A DNA stretch of 64,000 nucleotides from Arctopsyche grandis (Eukaryota; Arthropoda; Insecta; Trichoptera; Hydropsychidae). A program made the translations under genes and the position numbers. The notes below the pieces were generated by a model that saw nothing but the letters and a program-made list of their open reading frames with translations, was not told where the DNA came from and made no database searches. Location: assembly GCF_051622035.1 (NCBI RefSeq), contig NC_135356.1, forward strand, positions 9,274,579 to 9,338,578. Reading direction: 5' to 3'. Shown here one piece after another: positions 24,180 through 36,838 of this stretch (within the stretch, counting starts at the first letter, position 1; each line of letters starts with the position of its first letter).

Positions 24180-24345
24180 GATACTGGTGGCCAGCAATAC
24201 GTTTATTCTGTTTTTCCGAGTTTCTGGACATATCGAATTAAAAGAATTAATAAAAATTTGTGAATAAGTTTAAACAAAAACAGTGTTTCTGGAACTGAAA
24301 ATTGGACTTATATGTATGTACAATATTGGCTCATATATTCGCAGT
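24180..24345 (-). repeat. Partial copy of the TGAGCCGTT repeat family
   Basis: GGACATATCGAATTAAAAG, TGTGAATAAGTTTAAAC and GGAACTGAAAATTGGACTT correspond to parts of the repeats at 12985-13140 and 35390-35537. An adjoining stretch (24122-24170, GACAGACACACAGAATAGCG) resembles 29394-29437 and may be a Helitron-type 5' end. Confidence 0.5.
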
Positions 24346-24459
24346 GGCCCAAGTATCAGTCATACATATACATATGTACATACATACATATGTAAGTTGG
24401 GTCTTTTATGCCAAATTACATCAATATCATCCATCCTATACTATTATACCGAAGTATAA

Positions 24460-24645
24460 ATAGGTTTTTGAGCTTTTTTTTCATATTATGCTGTACATTA
24501 ATATTAGAATAATACTATGATTACTAACAACATTAAATTAAAATTGTAAAATAGAAAATGATTAGTAGATTAGTAGCTATTAAAATAGATATAATATGTA
24601 TTGTGAACATAATTTAGTAATAATAAAAAGCATTTAAAAATCAAA
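24460..24645 (+). repeat. Interspersed repeat family Y, partial copy
   Basis: Contains GGTTTTTGAGC..., TATTATGCTGTACATTA and GTATTGTGAACATAATTTAG, shared with 36060-36255 and the fuller copy at 40265-40665. Other pieces lie at 25370-25520 and on both sides of the foldback element at 27226-28225. Non-coding and of unknown class. Confidence 0.65.
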
Positions 24646-25561
24646 AATACTATTATACCTTACAAGCAATTGTGGCAAGAAGCTACATTCAAACATTACA
24701 TAAAACATTACATTTTATCTTGAAACGAGCCAAATGATTTTCATGAAACCAGATGAAACTAACCCCTTTGTGAAGAACACATTTAATGGGCTACATTATA
24801 AGATTTAGCTCAATAAGAACCCCCGCTACGTAAAATTAGACGACCCGCCGCGCATCGGTAAATAAGCATTTATTTGTCTATTATATCGCAGACGAATTGA
24901 ATAAAGACGAAAATAAATGATTTTATTATTACAATACAAACCGAAAAAAAAAACGATAAACGAATAAATTATATGATGTAATATAATAAAGACAGTACCT
25001 GTTATTTCCAGACCAGTTGAAAAAAGTTGAAAATAAATGAACTATGTAATATAAAATTTGAAAATAAATGAATATATTTTCAAATATTATATACATTTAT
25101 GAATTATTATAAAATTTTAAATGCCTTTGAACTATGTGTTTACCGATCGAAGATCGGTCTTCTATTATAGCTATTAAAGACTTTAGAATCTCTCCAAAGA
25201 CCAGAAACGAATGGTAGCCCTAATTTACAATATATGTATGTAATAACCAAATCGTAGAAATAGTGTAGCGTGACTTTAAACTGCAACAGCCTTGCTCCAA
25301 ATCAACATTTATATATTATACATTTGTGTTTGTGTATTATGTATTATGAACATTTATAAGAATTGTAAATAGATTTTTGAGCTTTTTTTCCTATATGGCC
25401 TAAACGCTAACATCAAAATAAGATAATATTAAAAAAACCACAAAAACATTATGTTTTAAATAGATAATAATCACTGGATCAATTAGTTGCTATTAGAATA
25501 TAATTCAAAAGTATTGTGAACATTGTACCCGATGACATATCACGAATGTGAATTGAATTAA

Positions 25562-25789
25562 TAGGGATAATATATTAAATTATCTTTATATGAGAATTAA
25601 ATAAAATTGCACTTAGAAAAATAATATTTCGACTATTCTTGTGGATTAATAACAAAAATTTTATTGATAACTGGCTTAACTCGATAAACGAATTTTTGTT
25701 ATTAATCGACAAGAATAGTCGAAATATGATTTTTCTAAGTGGAATTTTATTTAATTCTCATATAAAGATAATTTAATATATTATCCCTA
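25562..25789. mobile_element. 228-bp foldback MITE with TTAA target duplication
   Basis: The left arm TAGGGATAATATATTAAATT is the reverse complement of the right end. The arms extend about 100 bp to a short loop near 25665. TTAA flanks both sides (25558-25561 and 25790-25793). TTAA duplications are known for piggyBac and Sola3 elements, but the terminal bases here are not the usual piggyBac CCC, so the superfamily is open. Confidence 0.85.
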
Positions 25790-25799
25790 TTAATTTAAT

Positions 25800-26310
25800 T
25801 CAGATTCGTATAAATACGAGTAAATACAAGTATGAGCTTTTAGGTCACAATTTTACCGATTTAAAGTTCAGCACTCTTCCAAATAACCATTTTAAACGAA
25901 AAAAAATTATGGGGTCAGAGCACTATCTCAATAAACATGTTTCAATAGAAAAAACTTAATATAAAATAGTATTAACAGTGGGAAAAAATCCCAAGTGAAA
26001 ATACGTACTTTTGACTTTTGATTTGAACTGGACGACTACTTAGAGAGATTTGAAAGCTAAAAAGTACTACAAATAGAAGATAAAATACCCGACTATAGAT
26101 TTCAATATTCATTTTGAACAGGAAATTGACAGATTTTGAGACATCGACCCAACAACATCAAGATATAGAAAAATCACGTGATTTAAAAAACACACATATC
26201 TCCGAATCTCGAGTCAATCAACATTTTTTATTACCAGATTCGTGTTTGATGGGCATAGATCTATAAGAAAAGTCATATCTCGTCTCTGAACCATTTTTCG
26301 TTTATCCATG
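25800..26310. other. No gene recognised
   Basis: AT-rich, short frames only. Confidence 0.4.
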
Positions 26311-26314
26311 GCGG

Positions 26315-26400
26315 GGGCTATTTTCACAGGGGTTTTTTGCACGGCGGGTTAATGTCCAGAGGGATTTTAGCCGGAGGTATGTGTCCGGGGGTTACATGTC
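26315..26400 (+). repeat. Degenerate G-rich minisatellite-like element, copy 3
   Basis: The order of units (GGGGGCTATTT, GGGGTTTTTTGCACGG, GGGTTAATGTCC, ATGTGTCCGGGGG, TACATGTCCGGATACC) matches the minus-strand reading of 2564-2690. Confidence 0.65.
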
Positions 26401-26409
26401 CGGATACCT

Positions 26410-27125
26410 CATATATGATATATTATGTAATGCCTACACTATTCTCCCTATCGTCTGGAATAAAAAAGTTACTATTATTACTATTATTATCTGCCATAAA
26501 AAATAGCATTGTTATTTTTTTAAGCCTATTTTACATTTCTTCATTGCAATTGCCGAAAAATAAACTACGAGATACAACTATCCACCTGATGAAGTTGAAA
26601 CGGAGCGTTGAACCAGCACATCAAGCGATCATGCATAGAGAAACCGCAATGTGTAGATACGCCCATATGAAACTGAGAGATGTACATAGATAACGATTGC
26701 TTTCTTCTGAGCTCAAGGTGACCCACTTGGTAAGGATGTCATAACCACTTTCTTCTTCTACGCGTGGCAACGGCCTAGCCCAACCATTCATCACATGAAA
26801 GTGATAGAACTAACTTTTTTATTATTATTTATCTATTTCGCGAAGAACGTGCCACTTGTATATACGTATATGGGTATTATACATATGTATAGAGCCGAAG
26901 AAGTAGCAGAAGAAGAAAAAGAAGCAGTGCACGTCTAATGAGAGTGAATCCGTTGTGAATCGTTAGTGGGTAATAATATTATATGATAGAACGTGGATCA
27001 CTCGACACAAAAACATTACATGTATACGTACATATGTATAACGTACGTGTAAAAAAGTGGAATATTAGCAACCTTTTATACATTGATTTTACTTTCGGAA
27101 TAACCTTCCGTTAGTTGTGGATGGC
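26410..27125. other. No gene recognised
   Basis: A plus-strand frame to 26693 ends in mixed-composition sequence (26560-26690) with no family I can name. The rest is AT-rich. Confidence 0.35.
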
Positions 27126-27225
27126 GTTGATAAATTAACCAGGAGATTCTATGACAGAATCACTAATAACCATGCAAAAAAGGTAATTACAAAGTGTCTT
27201 TACCTTTCAGTATGAACGCAGATTA

Positions 27226-28225
27226 CACTGAGCAACAAAAAATCACGTTTTTGAGTTACCAGAGCGGAGACTAACCAATCTTTACTAAGTTTGACCCACT
27301 AAATTCGAATATGATATTGATTTTTGCTGGTGGGTGATCGTTTACGAGATATGAGCGTTTAAAAAAATCCGCGATTTTTACAGTTTTTTGGCTTTTGCGA
27401 TCTTTAACAAAAAATTAAGGATTGTTACGCTCAAAGTGAGTATTGGAATCAATAGTCAGATATTTTTCCTATTAATTGTTATGTTTCATTGCTTTAAAAT
27501 ACTTCTAATTAATTGTCTAGCGAATTTTAAAAGTCAAAAATATATTTTTTTTACGGATTTTTTTTCCGTGCTATTTTTCATTTATTTGGCAAATTTTTTA
27601 TTTCACCACTTTTATAAGGATTGGTTTTCTATCTCAATATTTTTTTTTATCTAAACGTACTAACTAAAGCGGTAATTGCAATTTAAATGCTTTCGTTGTA
27701 TATATGGTTGTATCGCGTAATATGTTAGGGCAAGCGAGATGGCATATAATCCACCTCACAGAGTACAGCGGTCGGACTACATGCCATCTCGCTTGCCCTA
27801 ACATATGTTTAGATAAAAAAAAAATATTGAGATAGAAAACCAATCCTTATAAACGTGGTGAAATAAAAAAATTGCCAAATAAATGAAAAATAGCACGGAA
27901 AAAAATCCGTAAAAAAATATATTTTTGACTTTTAAAATTCGCTAGACAATTAATTAGAAGTATTTTTAAGCAATGAAATATAACAATTAATAGGAAAAAT
28001 ATCTGACTATTGATTCAAATACTCACTTTGAGCGTAACAATCCTAAATTTTGAGTTAAAGACCGCAAAAGCCAAAAAACTGTAAAAATCGCGGATTTTTT
28101 TAAACGCTCATATCTCGTAAACGATCACCCACCAACAAAAATCAATATCATATTCGAATTCAGTGGGTCAAACGTAGTAAAGATTGGCTAGTCTCCGCTC
28201 TGGTATTTTTTTTTGTTGCTCAGTG
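27226..28225. mobile_element. 1,000-bp foldback transposon with TTA target duplication, copy 1
   Basis: Begins CACTGAGCAACAAAAAA and ends TTTTTTTTGTTGCTCAGTG. The two arms are near-perfect inverted repeats over more than 400 bp each. They meet around a central segment with a second 25-bp inverted pair (27721-27745 and 27781-27805). Direct TTA flanks it (27223-27225 and 28226-28228). It is inserted in a copy of repeat family Y. A relative with TAA flanks lies at 40824-41643. No transposase ORF. TWA target sites fit PIF/Harbinger, while CACTG ends recall CACTA elements; I leave the class open. Confidence 0.9.
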
Positions 28226-28329
28226 TTATCATAGTTCATATGTATACATACAATTTGCTCGACCTTAAAAATACGAATTGTTAATACATTTTTGAGCTTT
28301 TTCTACTAAACAATAACATTAAATAAAGT

Positions 28330-28940
28330 CGAATCGATCTAGTTCGAGACTTACATACGTAAAATGTATGTACATGCTATCGTATTCACCCCCCACTCGA
28401 CCCTCGATGGCAAATTACATTTCGTTTCAGTTTCGCATTGCATTTTGGTCAAGAAAAACAACATTGTTCGTGCGTATAGCGGTCGGTTGAATTTGACTTT
28501 TATTTTTCGTTAGTTTTGAGTTCGTGTTTCGTATTTTGAAATATTTACATTAATAAAATTTTAATATAAAATATGTAAGTTGTTTATATTATTAATTTAT
28601 TTATGGAATACGTATATATTTTATAATAATGGAAATTTAATTTTTTTAGACGACAAAAGTAATTTTCAACATCATGTTATGGACAGCAAAACTTACAGTA
28701 ATATTATTAAAGACCTTGCATTGAATTAAATTGTAATGCGATTATATAGTCAAATAAGAAATAATTTAATAAAAATAAATAAATAATTGAACGTCCTTAC
28801 AATGTTAAAACGCATTGCACGAATGCGACGGCATGCTTGGTTTTCGAAAGTCTCACACTTCATCGGATCGAATAGATCGAATATAATAGACTTATTTTAT
28901 CTACATATAATGCATAGAAAAAAAAGATGTTATTATTATA
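28330..28940. other. No gene recognised
   Basis: AT-rich, with short frames only. Confidence 0.4.
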
Positions 28941-28945
28941 TAAAA

Positions 28946-28980
28946 CTAGTGTTGTACTCGATGACATATCATGGGTATTG
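28946..28980 (-). mobile_element. Helitron 3' terminus
   Basis: Minus strand: CCCATGATATGTCATCGAG hairpin, TACAACA, then CTAG (28946-28949) and T. A degenerate relative is at about 25528-25550. Confidence 0.6.
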
Positions 28981-29054
28981 GCATATTAAAGTTATTAAAT
29001 AAAAAAATTAAAAGAAATGTGTCGATTCAATTAATAATTGAAGTATCACAAGGA

Positions 29055-29222
29055 TAGTGGATATAGTGGAGAGAGTGAAGAGATTCAAATGGCAATGGGC
29101 GGCTCATATACATAGTTATGTAGAATAATGGATGAAAGGTGGAAAAAAAAAGTGCTGAAATGGTACCCGAGAGAATTTAAAAGAGTGAAAGGAAGACCGC
29201 AAGGCAGATGGATGGATGAAAA
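29055..29222 (+). pseudogene. RTE-like retrotransposon fragment (C-terminal domain)
   Basis: The translation gives DIVERVKRFKWQWA and, after a frame break near 29125, MDERWKKKVLKWYPRE and VKGRPQGRW. These match residues about 905-955 of the intact element at 14623-17580. An internal stop and frameshift make it a dead, 5'- and 3'-truncated remnant. Confidence 0.85.
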
Positions 29223-29459
29223 TAAAATAAAACTACCAACATACCTACCTACATGTAAACAATATAAAACACCGATAGAAAAATTAGATTTTTCTTATGT
29301 ATTTGTATTCGTATATACGTTTTGGCAGTGGTTTAGCTGTGACGTACATATGTATGTCCAATCGAAACGACTATTAGTACGGCGAGCGTTATCTCAGACA
29401 GACAGACAGACACACAGATATATACATAGAATAGCGACGCTATATATATGATGATAAAA

Positions 29460-30090
29460 TCGACATTACATATGTATGCACAAAAGCCATTCAGTGATTT
29501 ATTGGAAAAATTAAATTCCAGAAACGAGATTTTTTGTAAAATTTTATATATATTGAATTAATAAGAAATTTGTATATTATTTAATTTAATATATCAAACC
29601 TTGAAACGTTGCATTTTAAATGAGCTTCCAGTCCAGATCTACCGTTGAATTAAAATCCACACCTTCTTTCAAGTAATTTTCGCACCATCCATATTTATCA
29701 GGTTATGCGGTAAGTTTTTCCATCACAACTTGTTTGCTAGCAGAACTGAGTTCAATTTTATAATCGAATACGCGAATTTCCCGTCAAAGTTTAAGTACTA
29801 AAGTTTACATACGTACATGCAATGTAGCAATTAGATCAAAGTGCATCACAAATGACGATCGCAACAATCTATGTACAATAACTGACTACAATAAATTGAC
29901 AAATGTAAAAAAGTGATTAACAGTTCGTACGAAAGTAACAAGTCGTCTTCTGCGATTCTTCGATATGACTAAATTGAGAATGGATAGGCTAACGTGGAAA
30001 ATTGATAAACGTCCCGTGTTTCTTCAACGGTGAAGTTATATTCATTATATTATTATTATGCTCTAGTTTATTTCCAAATTGTCTCTCTCA
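29460..30090. other. No gene recognised
   Basis: AT-rich, with short frames only. Confidence 0.4.
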
Positions 30091-30092
30091 AA

Positions 30093-31150
<1,058 letters not shown>

Positions 31151-31435
31151 ATTACTAGTGTAGGCCCGTTGATTTCAACGGGTGGTTTCGAAAAGAAATT
31201 GAAACTCGAATAAAAATAAAGTTAAAGATATGGAATCGACTGGTTTCGGAAAGACAAAGGCACAAAAAAATGAAAATTATGAAAAAAATGAAAAAAATAT
31301 TTTTTTCGATTGTCGACGAAAGCCGAAGTCGATTTTCGATTGTCGACGAAAGCCGAAGATACGCGAATGATTGGTTCCCCATACTTGTAAAGGGTAATCG
31401 AATATTATGTACGTAGTTTAGAGCATTTTTTCTAT

Positions 31436-31502
31436 CGAGACCGTAGTCTAATGGTTAGCGTGAATGTTCTGAGCCCAAGGACCCCAGCTCGACCCCGCGA
31501 TC
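31436..31502 (+). other. tRNA-like module with A and B boxes
   Basis: TAGTCTAATGG (31444-31454) fits the polymerase III A-box consensus TRGYNNARNGG exactly. GCTCGACCCC (31487-31496) is a weak B box, and the copy at 48922-48975 keeps a better one (GCTCGATTCC). The 67-bp span is that of a tRNA, so this part is tRNA-derived. It could be the head of a SINE joined to, or captured by, the Helitron-type element. Confidence 0.6.
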
Positions 31503-31866
31503 CGGAATTAATTTTATTTTTCAAATATCGCTAAAATATAAATTAATTTCAATAATTTCAATTAAAAATATATATATATTTAATTGTTTTATATGAAAAG
31601 AAAAAAAATGGTTCAAAACCTCGCTAAATAAAATTATTATAATTACGTATTTTTATATGGCGAGAAGGAATATTTCAATTAATGTTTAAAAAAAAAGGCG
31701 AAATGAAGAATTGGATTTGGCGTGATGCACGTGACCATTAGCTCAATTTAGATCCATATTCAGTGTATTTGGGGTGATCGGTTTGAGTCGCGACAAAGTC
31801 GTCTCGTCGAAAAATTAATTTATCGATTTTTATCGATTCATTCATTATGTTCGGCGAGAGTTAGGA

Positions 31867-31876
31867 CACACACACA

Positions 31877-31953
<77 letters not shown>

Positions 31954-31958
31954 ACACA
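31867..31958. repeat. (CA)n microsatellite
   Basis: About 90 bp of CA repeat with two interruptions. It is part of the shared terminal region of the Helitron-type family. Confidence 0.95.
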
Positions 31959-31989
31959 CAGATTACCGTCTTTATATATATATATGATT

Positions 31990-32915
31990 TGGTCATGCAT
32001 TGGGACTGCAATTACTCTATTAAATTTAAAAAGTAAAAATAAATGCTTTAAAAAAATAATGAGATTCTTTTACTGACATCTATGTATAATTTTTGTTATG
32101 TATTAAAATTCGAATTTGATATATCATATTGATCAATATAAAATCTTTAAAAATGTTTACGTATATTTACATAGATGGCACTAAAACACATTTACCTATA
32201 TATCTTCAAATTTCATAATTAAATAATCCGATTTTGAATTTAACGAATAAATTATTTATTTATAAATAATTATAAAATAAAAATTGAAAAGTTTTTAAAG
32301 AAAATCATATTCAAACGTATTAATTATTTTATATAATTTGTCAAGGACTTTCATATACATTAGTCATATAGTCGGAGTCGTAAAAAACATAGAACAGACT
32401 TGTAAAAAAATCAACCGACTCCGACTTCTTTTGATTATTTTCTGTAATTAATGGTATTATACGATATGTTACAACTAGTCTCGAATTATATTGAAGCAAA
32501 TCCAATAATAAATTGAAATTCAATAATTTCTATATACATATATAAAAATCATGAATTTAAATTACATTATTAATAAAATCGATGATTTTGATGTGTTGTC
32601 GCCAAAACCGATTGTTTCATACTTTTTTATTCAAATTTTTTTAAACAAATTGATTTGTTTGTGTATGAAATTCATACACACACGATAAATGTTCTTAATT
32701 TTTATTTATACCTGTTTCATTACCAATATTTTCATAAATTAGGTTGCATGCCAATTATTAGTGGATTTTAAATTCCTTTAATTTTTTATATTTTGAAAAT
32801 CGCTGTTTTTTTATTACTAACAATTTTTTACGCTGGCAAGAAAAGTCTATCTCACTAAAATCGTTCGGGTTGGAGTCGGAGTCGGTAAATTTGGAACCGA
32901 CTCCACGGCCCTGTA
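31990..32915. other. No gene recognised
   Basis: AT-rich. GTCGGAGTCG (32372) and GGAGTCGGAGTCGG (32874) recall one another, but no element could be delimited. Confidence 0.4.
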
Positions 32916-32921
32916 TAAAAC

Positions 32922-33040
32922 TGAAAGTTTCACTTTTGTCCACCTTTTGTCCATTCTTCAAGCCATGTGACACGACCAATGCCATTTCAATCTCTTAGCC
33001 CTATCTACTATATCCACCACCCTTTTCATACTTCTCAAAG
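32922..33040 (-). pseudogene. RTE-like retrotransposon fragment
   Basis: About 80% similar by eye to 14800-14910 (shared CCATTTCAATCTCTT and CACTTTTGTCCACCTTTTGTCC-like blocks). This is the segment encoding RVKRLKWQWAGHVARR in the intact copy. Small indels break the frame. Confidence 0.75.
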
Positions 33041-33044
33041 CTTG

Positions 33045-34080
33045 ATAAATTCATAAATGTTAAATATCGACAAATGGTTTTCACTCTACCTTTGAATATT
33101 TTAATTTTTGATTTACGTACAGGTTACTTATCAACATGCAAGTGAAAAAATCGTTTTTTCACCAATTACAACATAGAAAGTTGACGGCTTTTGGAATGCA
33201 CTCTTGTTTTTAATATGAGCGTGGATCTAACCATTGTATCATTTTTGTGTGGGAAAATAGCAGGAGATGCTATCACATCGTTTGAGAACAACAGGAATGC
33301 AATTTGACCTATTGAGCAAAACGAGGCATCGGTGGGAGGTTCGATCGGTGGGAAGAGATGTGGGAGGTAGGGTTGCAGTGGTAGTGCATGATCTTCCGAA
33401 TTGATGATCACGACACGAGGGTATTAGCAGGGGTTGAATGGAAAAGGCAGCTAAGAAACTTGGACATGCAAGTGTGTCGTGCCAACCTGTGCCTAGCATG
33501 TTCCATCAAACCAAAACATGTCGGAACGCGATCATCATTATATTTAATATATCTCATAAAAAACATATAAATATTTATCGAGCACAGTCCCCAACTCGAG
33601 CCGATGATGCTTTGTTTATGTCTTGCCAAATTTAATTGAAGTCGAATATGGTAATTCATTAAAAATACGTTTTTAATACTAATCAGCGTGATTTTATTCA
33701 TTTTAAATTATTTAATGAACATGGCTATATATCAATCGATGATTATAAACTGAAAGGTTCAGGGTTAAATCTTATTCGATATTCCCGATGATTATTTATA
33801 TACTTTCAAATTAACTGTATTTAGTAATACCATATCAAATCAACTGTATTTAGTAATACACATAGATATATAATACACATAGATGGGCCCTGACGTGTGA
33901 TTTTGGTCGGAGATCTTGTCTTCACTAACTGAGGGGTGCGGGGGGTTTAACTAGTGGGGAAGTTGGGAAAAAAAAGGTTTTTTCCCTACGACGCAGCGGT
34001 ACCTACCTACCTACTGAGAGAAACTGTGCATGCGCCAAAAGGGAGACCAGTATAAAGCGTGAGGGCGGATCTAGTGTATT
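33045..34080. other. No gene recognised
   Basis: The segment 33180-33520 is less AT-rich and has overlapping frames on both strands, none with recognisable motifs. It may be unique host DNA or an old repeat. Confidence 0.35.
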
Positions 34081-34189
34081 ATACATCAATGGTAATAAAA
34101 ATGAAGGTGGCGCTTAAAAAAGCATCTCAATATCCGTACGCGGTTGAGATTCGCGAAGAGTTACGTCTGGACAGTACTACATACTACAC

Positions 34190-34621
34190 GGATGTGAGAC
34201 GTGGACTCTGAAGACCAAGATGATCAGCCGCATCGAAGCTTTTGAGATGTGGGTCTACATGCGTATGCTGAAGATTCCGTGGACCAAAAACATATCAAAC
34301 GAAGCTGTCCTCGGCATGATGAGGATAGGCAGGGAACTTGTTTCTGTCATCAAGCGGAGAACTGTTTCTGTCATCAAGCGGAGTACCTACATAGGACACA
34401 TGATACGTGGTCCAAAATACGAATTTCTCCATTTGAAAACCATGGGAAAAATAGAAGGAAAAAAATGGATTGGCAGGAAAAACTTATCTTGGCTTCGAAA
34501 CATGCGCATGTCGACCGATATGAGCGCCGAAGAGTTGTTCCGAGCCGCTGAAAACCGATGCGGATATCTTCAAATAATCGACCAGGTGGTCGCCAACGTC
34601 CGGATGTGGACAAGGCATTAA
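34190..34621 (+). pseudogene. Non-LTR retrotransposon RT C-terminal fragment, second family
   Basis: GCETWTLKTKM at about 34190-34222 is followed by an open frame (34220-34621) with AFEMWVYMRMLKIPW, YIGHMIRGPKYEFL, KIEGKKWIGRK and SWLRNMR. These are motifs found after the reverse transcriptase domain in several LINE families. The frame upstream of 34185 is broken and no RT catalytic core is left. A 24-bp tandem duplication (34341-34388, TTTCTGTCATCAAGCGGAG twice) adds eight residues. The sequence differs from the RTE-like element at 14623-17580, so a second family was active here. Confidence 0.85.
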
Positions 34622-34624
34622 GAA

Positions 34625-35270
34625 GAAGAAGTAATACCATTCAATTCTAGTAGCAACTATTCCTAACAAAAACAAAAAACTTCCGATATAATGTATGGAC
34701 ATTTTTTTAGCCAAACAACTAATTACTGTGCATTTAAACTATCCAGCCCGGCACAGCAGTGCACGGAAAATACTACTTCTATTTATATTATACAGCAGCG
34801 CACGTTACGGCAAGTTCAAATTTATTTTGGCCGAGTGCATGGTAAAATCGGCTTACATATGTATAAATTACAGAGCGCGACGATACGGTGCAATATTGCT
34901 TGCGTCGTATCTTCGAGTTATGTCACAAAATGATTTCTGAAAATATTCATATTCACTTTCGTTAGTACGCGTGTACTCGCCATTATGATGTCACATTGGG
35001 CGTGAATATTTCCACGGTGGCTAAAGAAAACCAGTTTAGCTTGATACGTTACGGTGACATGTACTGCTGTATAATATGAATATGTACATTGTGTCGGATG
35101 CTGATGTCGGAACAAATGAATATGTCCATACAGAATGTACTAAAGAATATTTTTTGAACGGCTGCTTACGTGCAGTTACCGTTGCCGTTACGTGCAGTTG
35201 CCGGTCTGTGCTGTTCACATAGACTTTTATATGCACACAAATTGATGAATATATTTATTCAATACTTTAA
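34625..35270. other. No gene recognised
   Basis: Mixed-composition sequence with short overlapping frames on both strands; nothing recognisable. Confidence 0.35.
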
Positions 35271-35274
35271 TATA

Positions 35275-35890
35275 TGAGGCGTTATGTTTGAAAGTGGCAT
35301 AAGTCCACTTTTCTTTGTTTCGAGAAATATTTCGCAAAACATTAAACATAATGTTTTGCCATTAACAATATTTCAAAATACTGGTGGTCTATAATTGATT
35401 TATTTTGCTTTTCCAAGATTCTGGATATATCGAATTAAAATAAGTGATAACAATTTGTGAATTGAGTTAAACAGAAATAGAGTGTTACATTTGGAACTGA
35501 AAATTTGACTTCCGCCACTTTCAAATAAAACGGCTCATATGTTTATTTAATGCAGACAATGTTTAGTACGTAGTATTTATTAAGAAATTTTTTGGGAATC
35601 TTTCCCTAAACGATATAATGGCTCAAATGTAGAATGCATCAACTTACATATTATAATAGACATGTATAATATTTAAAAACATACGATTATTTGTACCTTA
35701 TATGATGATTCTAGGATGATGTTGATGGGTTTTTCATCGGATTCAATTTATCATACATTCGTCTATTATCTTTAAAACAATAAACCGCTATAGTAAAAGT
35801 TGTTTAAAAGTAAATAAACATTCACGATCCAAATTTTCAATTGAGTCACAAAAACATATTTAAACATATAAATAAAAATTCCAAAAATGT
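35275..35890 (-). repeat. Interspersed repeat with TGAGCCGTT motif, copy 2, containing a MITE
   Basis: The part 35275-35537 is bounded by inverted ends (TGAGGCGTTATGTTTGAAAG at left; CTTTCAAATAAAACGGCTCA at right) and looks like a 263-bp MITE. The sequence to 35890 matches 12650-12985 in reverse, so copy 1 and copy 2 share a longer repeat. Confidence 0.7.
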
Positions 35891-36059
35891 AAGTTTTTCT
35901 GAAAATTTTTGAAATACGCACTATGACACATTAGATATATCACTGTTGAAATGATTCAGTACAAGATTGTCTCCGTAAAACATAAACACAATCTGCTTTA
36001 AGATCGTCGACTTTAGAAAGTCTTTAGTTAATATTGTGTATAGAATGTATTACAAGCAC

Positions 36060-36255
36060 TTTTTTTGAATTTTAAATAGGTTTTGAGCTCATTTTCCTAT
36101 TATGCTGTACATTAACATTATAGTAAAATAATACTATAACTAACAAAATAAAAAGTTGTAAAATAGAAAATGATCAGTAGATCAGTAGCTATTAAAACAG
36201 ATATAAGATGTATTGTGAACATAATTTAGTAATAATAAAAAGCGTTTAAAATCAA
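36060..36255 (+). repeat. Interspersed repeat family Y, partial copy
   Basis: Shares TATTATGCTGTACATTAACA, GATCAGTAGATCAGTAG and GTATTGTGAACATAATTTAG with 24460-24645 and 40465-40665. The preceding ACACAATCTGCTTTA-GTCGACTTTAG part (35985-36020) also matches 40385-40415. Confidence 0.7.
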
Positions 36256-36723
36256 ATCAAACGTTTCATTCATTCCTTTCTATCTCCATCAGATGACATC
36301 GACAACTAAATAGAGAAATATAATCTTTGTCATGGTGAAATAGCGATGCTCGAAATTGAGTATGCATTGAAATAAGATCGATTTTGCCCATACTCCACAT
36401 TGTGCAATAATACAATAAATAATTATTGTTATTTTCTATTGTTCAACGTCTTTGCATATTACATAGACGGACGTATTGGTGTACTAACCTTGGCTAACAG
36501 AATCGTGTGAATTGATCCGTGAACGTATTATCGTGTGAAATCTACCCCTGATCAGTGTCTCAATCTCATGACATTGCAGAATGAGGGGTTTGCCATTGTA
36601 ACTATTGTTTATGTAATCAAACATGTAATCGATATGTTTAGTATTGTTCAGTAGATGTGTACATAATATGTATACAAACAGATAGATGATATAATGAGAC
36701 AATCAAATTATATAATAAATACA

Positions 36724-36729
36724 TTTATT
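36724..36729 (-). promoter_or_regulatory. Candidate polyadenylation signal AATAAA
   Basis: AATAAA on the minus strand, about 110 bp after the stop codon of the first cuticle-protein gene. Confidence 0.55.
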
Positions 36730-36838
36730 ATAAAAGCATATATGTACACAGTATATCATACAAAATTTTGGATTTCATTTAGAGAGAAAAGAATCGTCCA
36801 AAACTTAAGGAAGCGTATTTTTGAGTTGGGTCAGATTT

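Larger units (their letters stand above)
31155..31985 (-). mobile_element. Helitron-type element, copy b, with both ends visible
   Basis: The 3' end (minus strand) is a perfect 8-bp stem CCCGTTGAAATCAACGGG (31165-31182), then CCTACACTAG and T. The 5' end is ATATATAAAGACGGTAATCTG followed by a long (TG)n (the (CA)n of 31867-31950). Both features are usual for insect Helitrons. The body carries a tRNA-like module (31436-31500). About 830 bp, no Rep/helicase, so non-autonomous. Copy c (48425-49130) has the same order on the plus strand. Confidence 0.7.

Noticed and set aside
27388..27654. 88-codon frame with membrane-like composition
   Set aside because: Lies in one arm of the foldback transposon; Phe/Ile/Leu richness follows from T-rich DNA.
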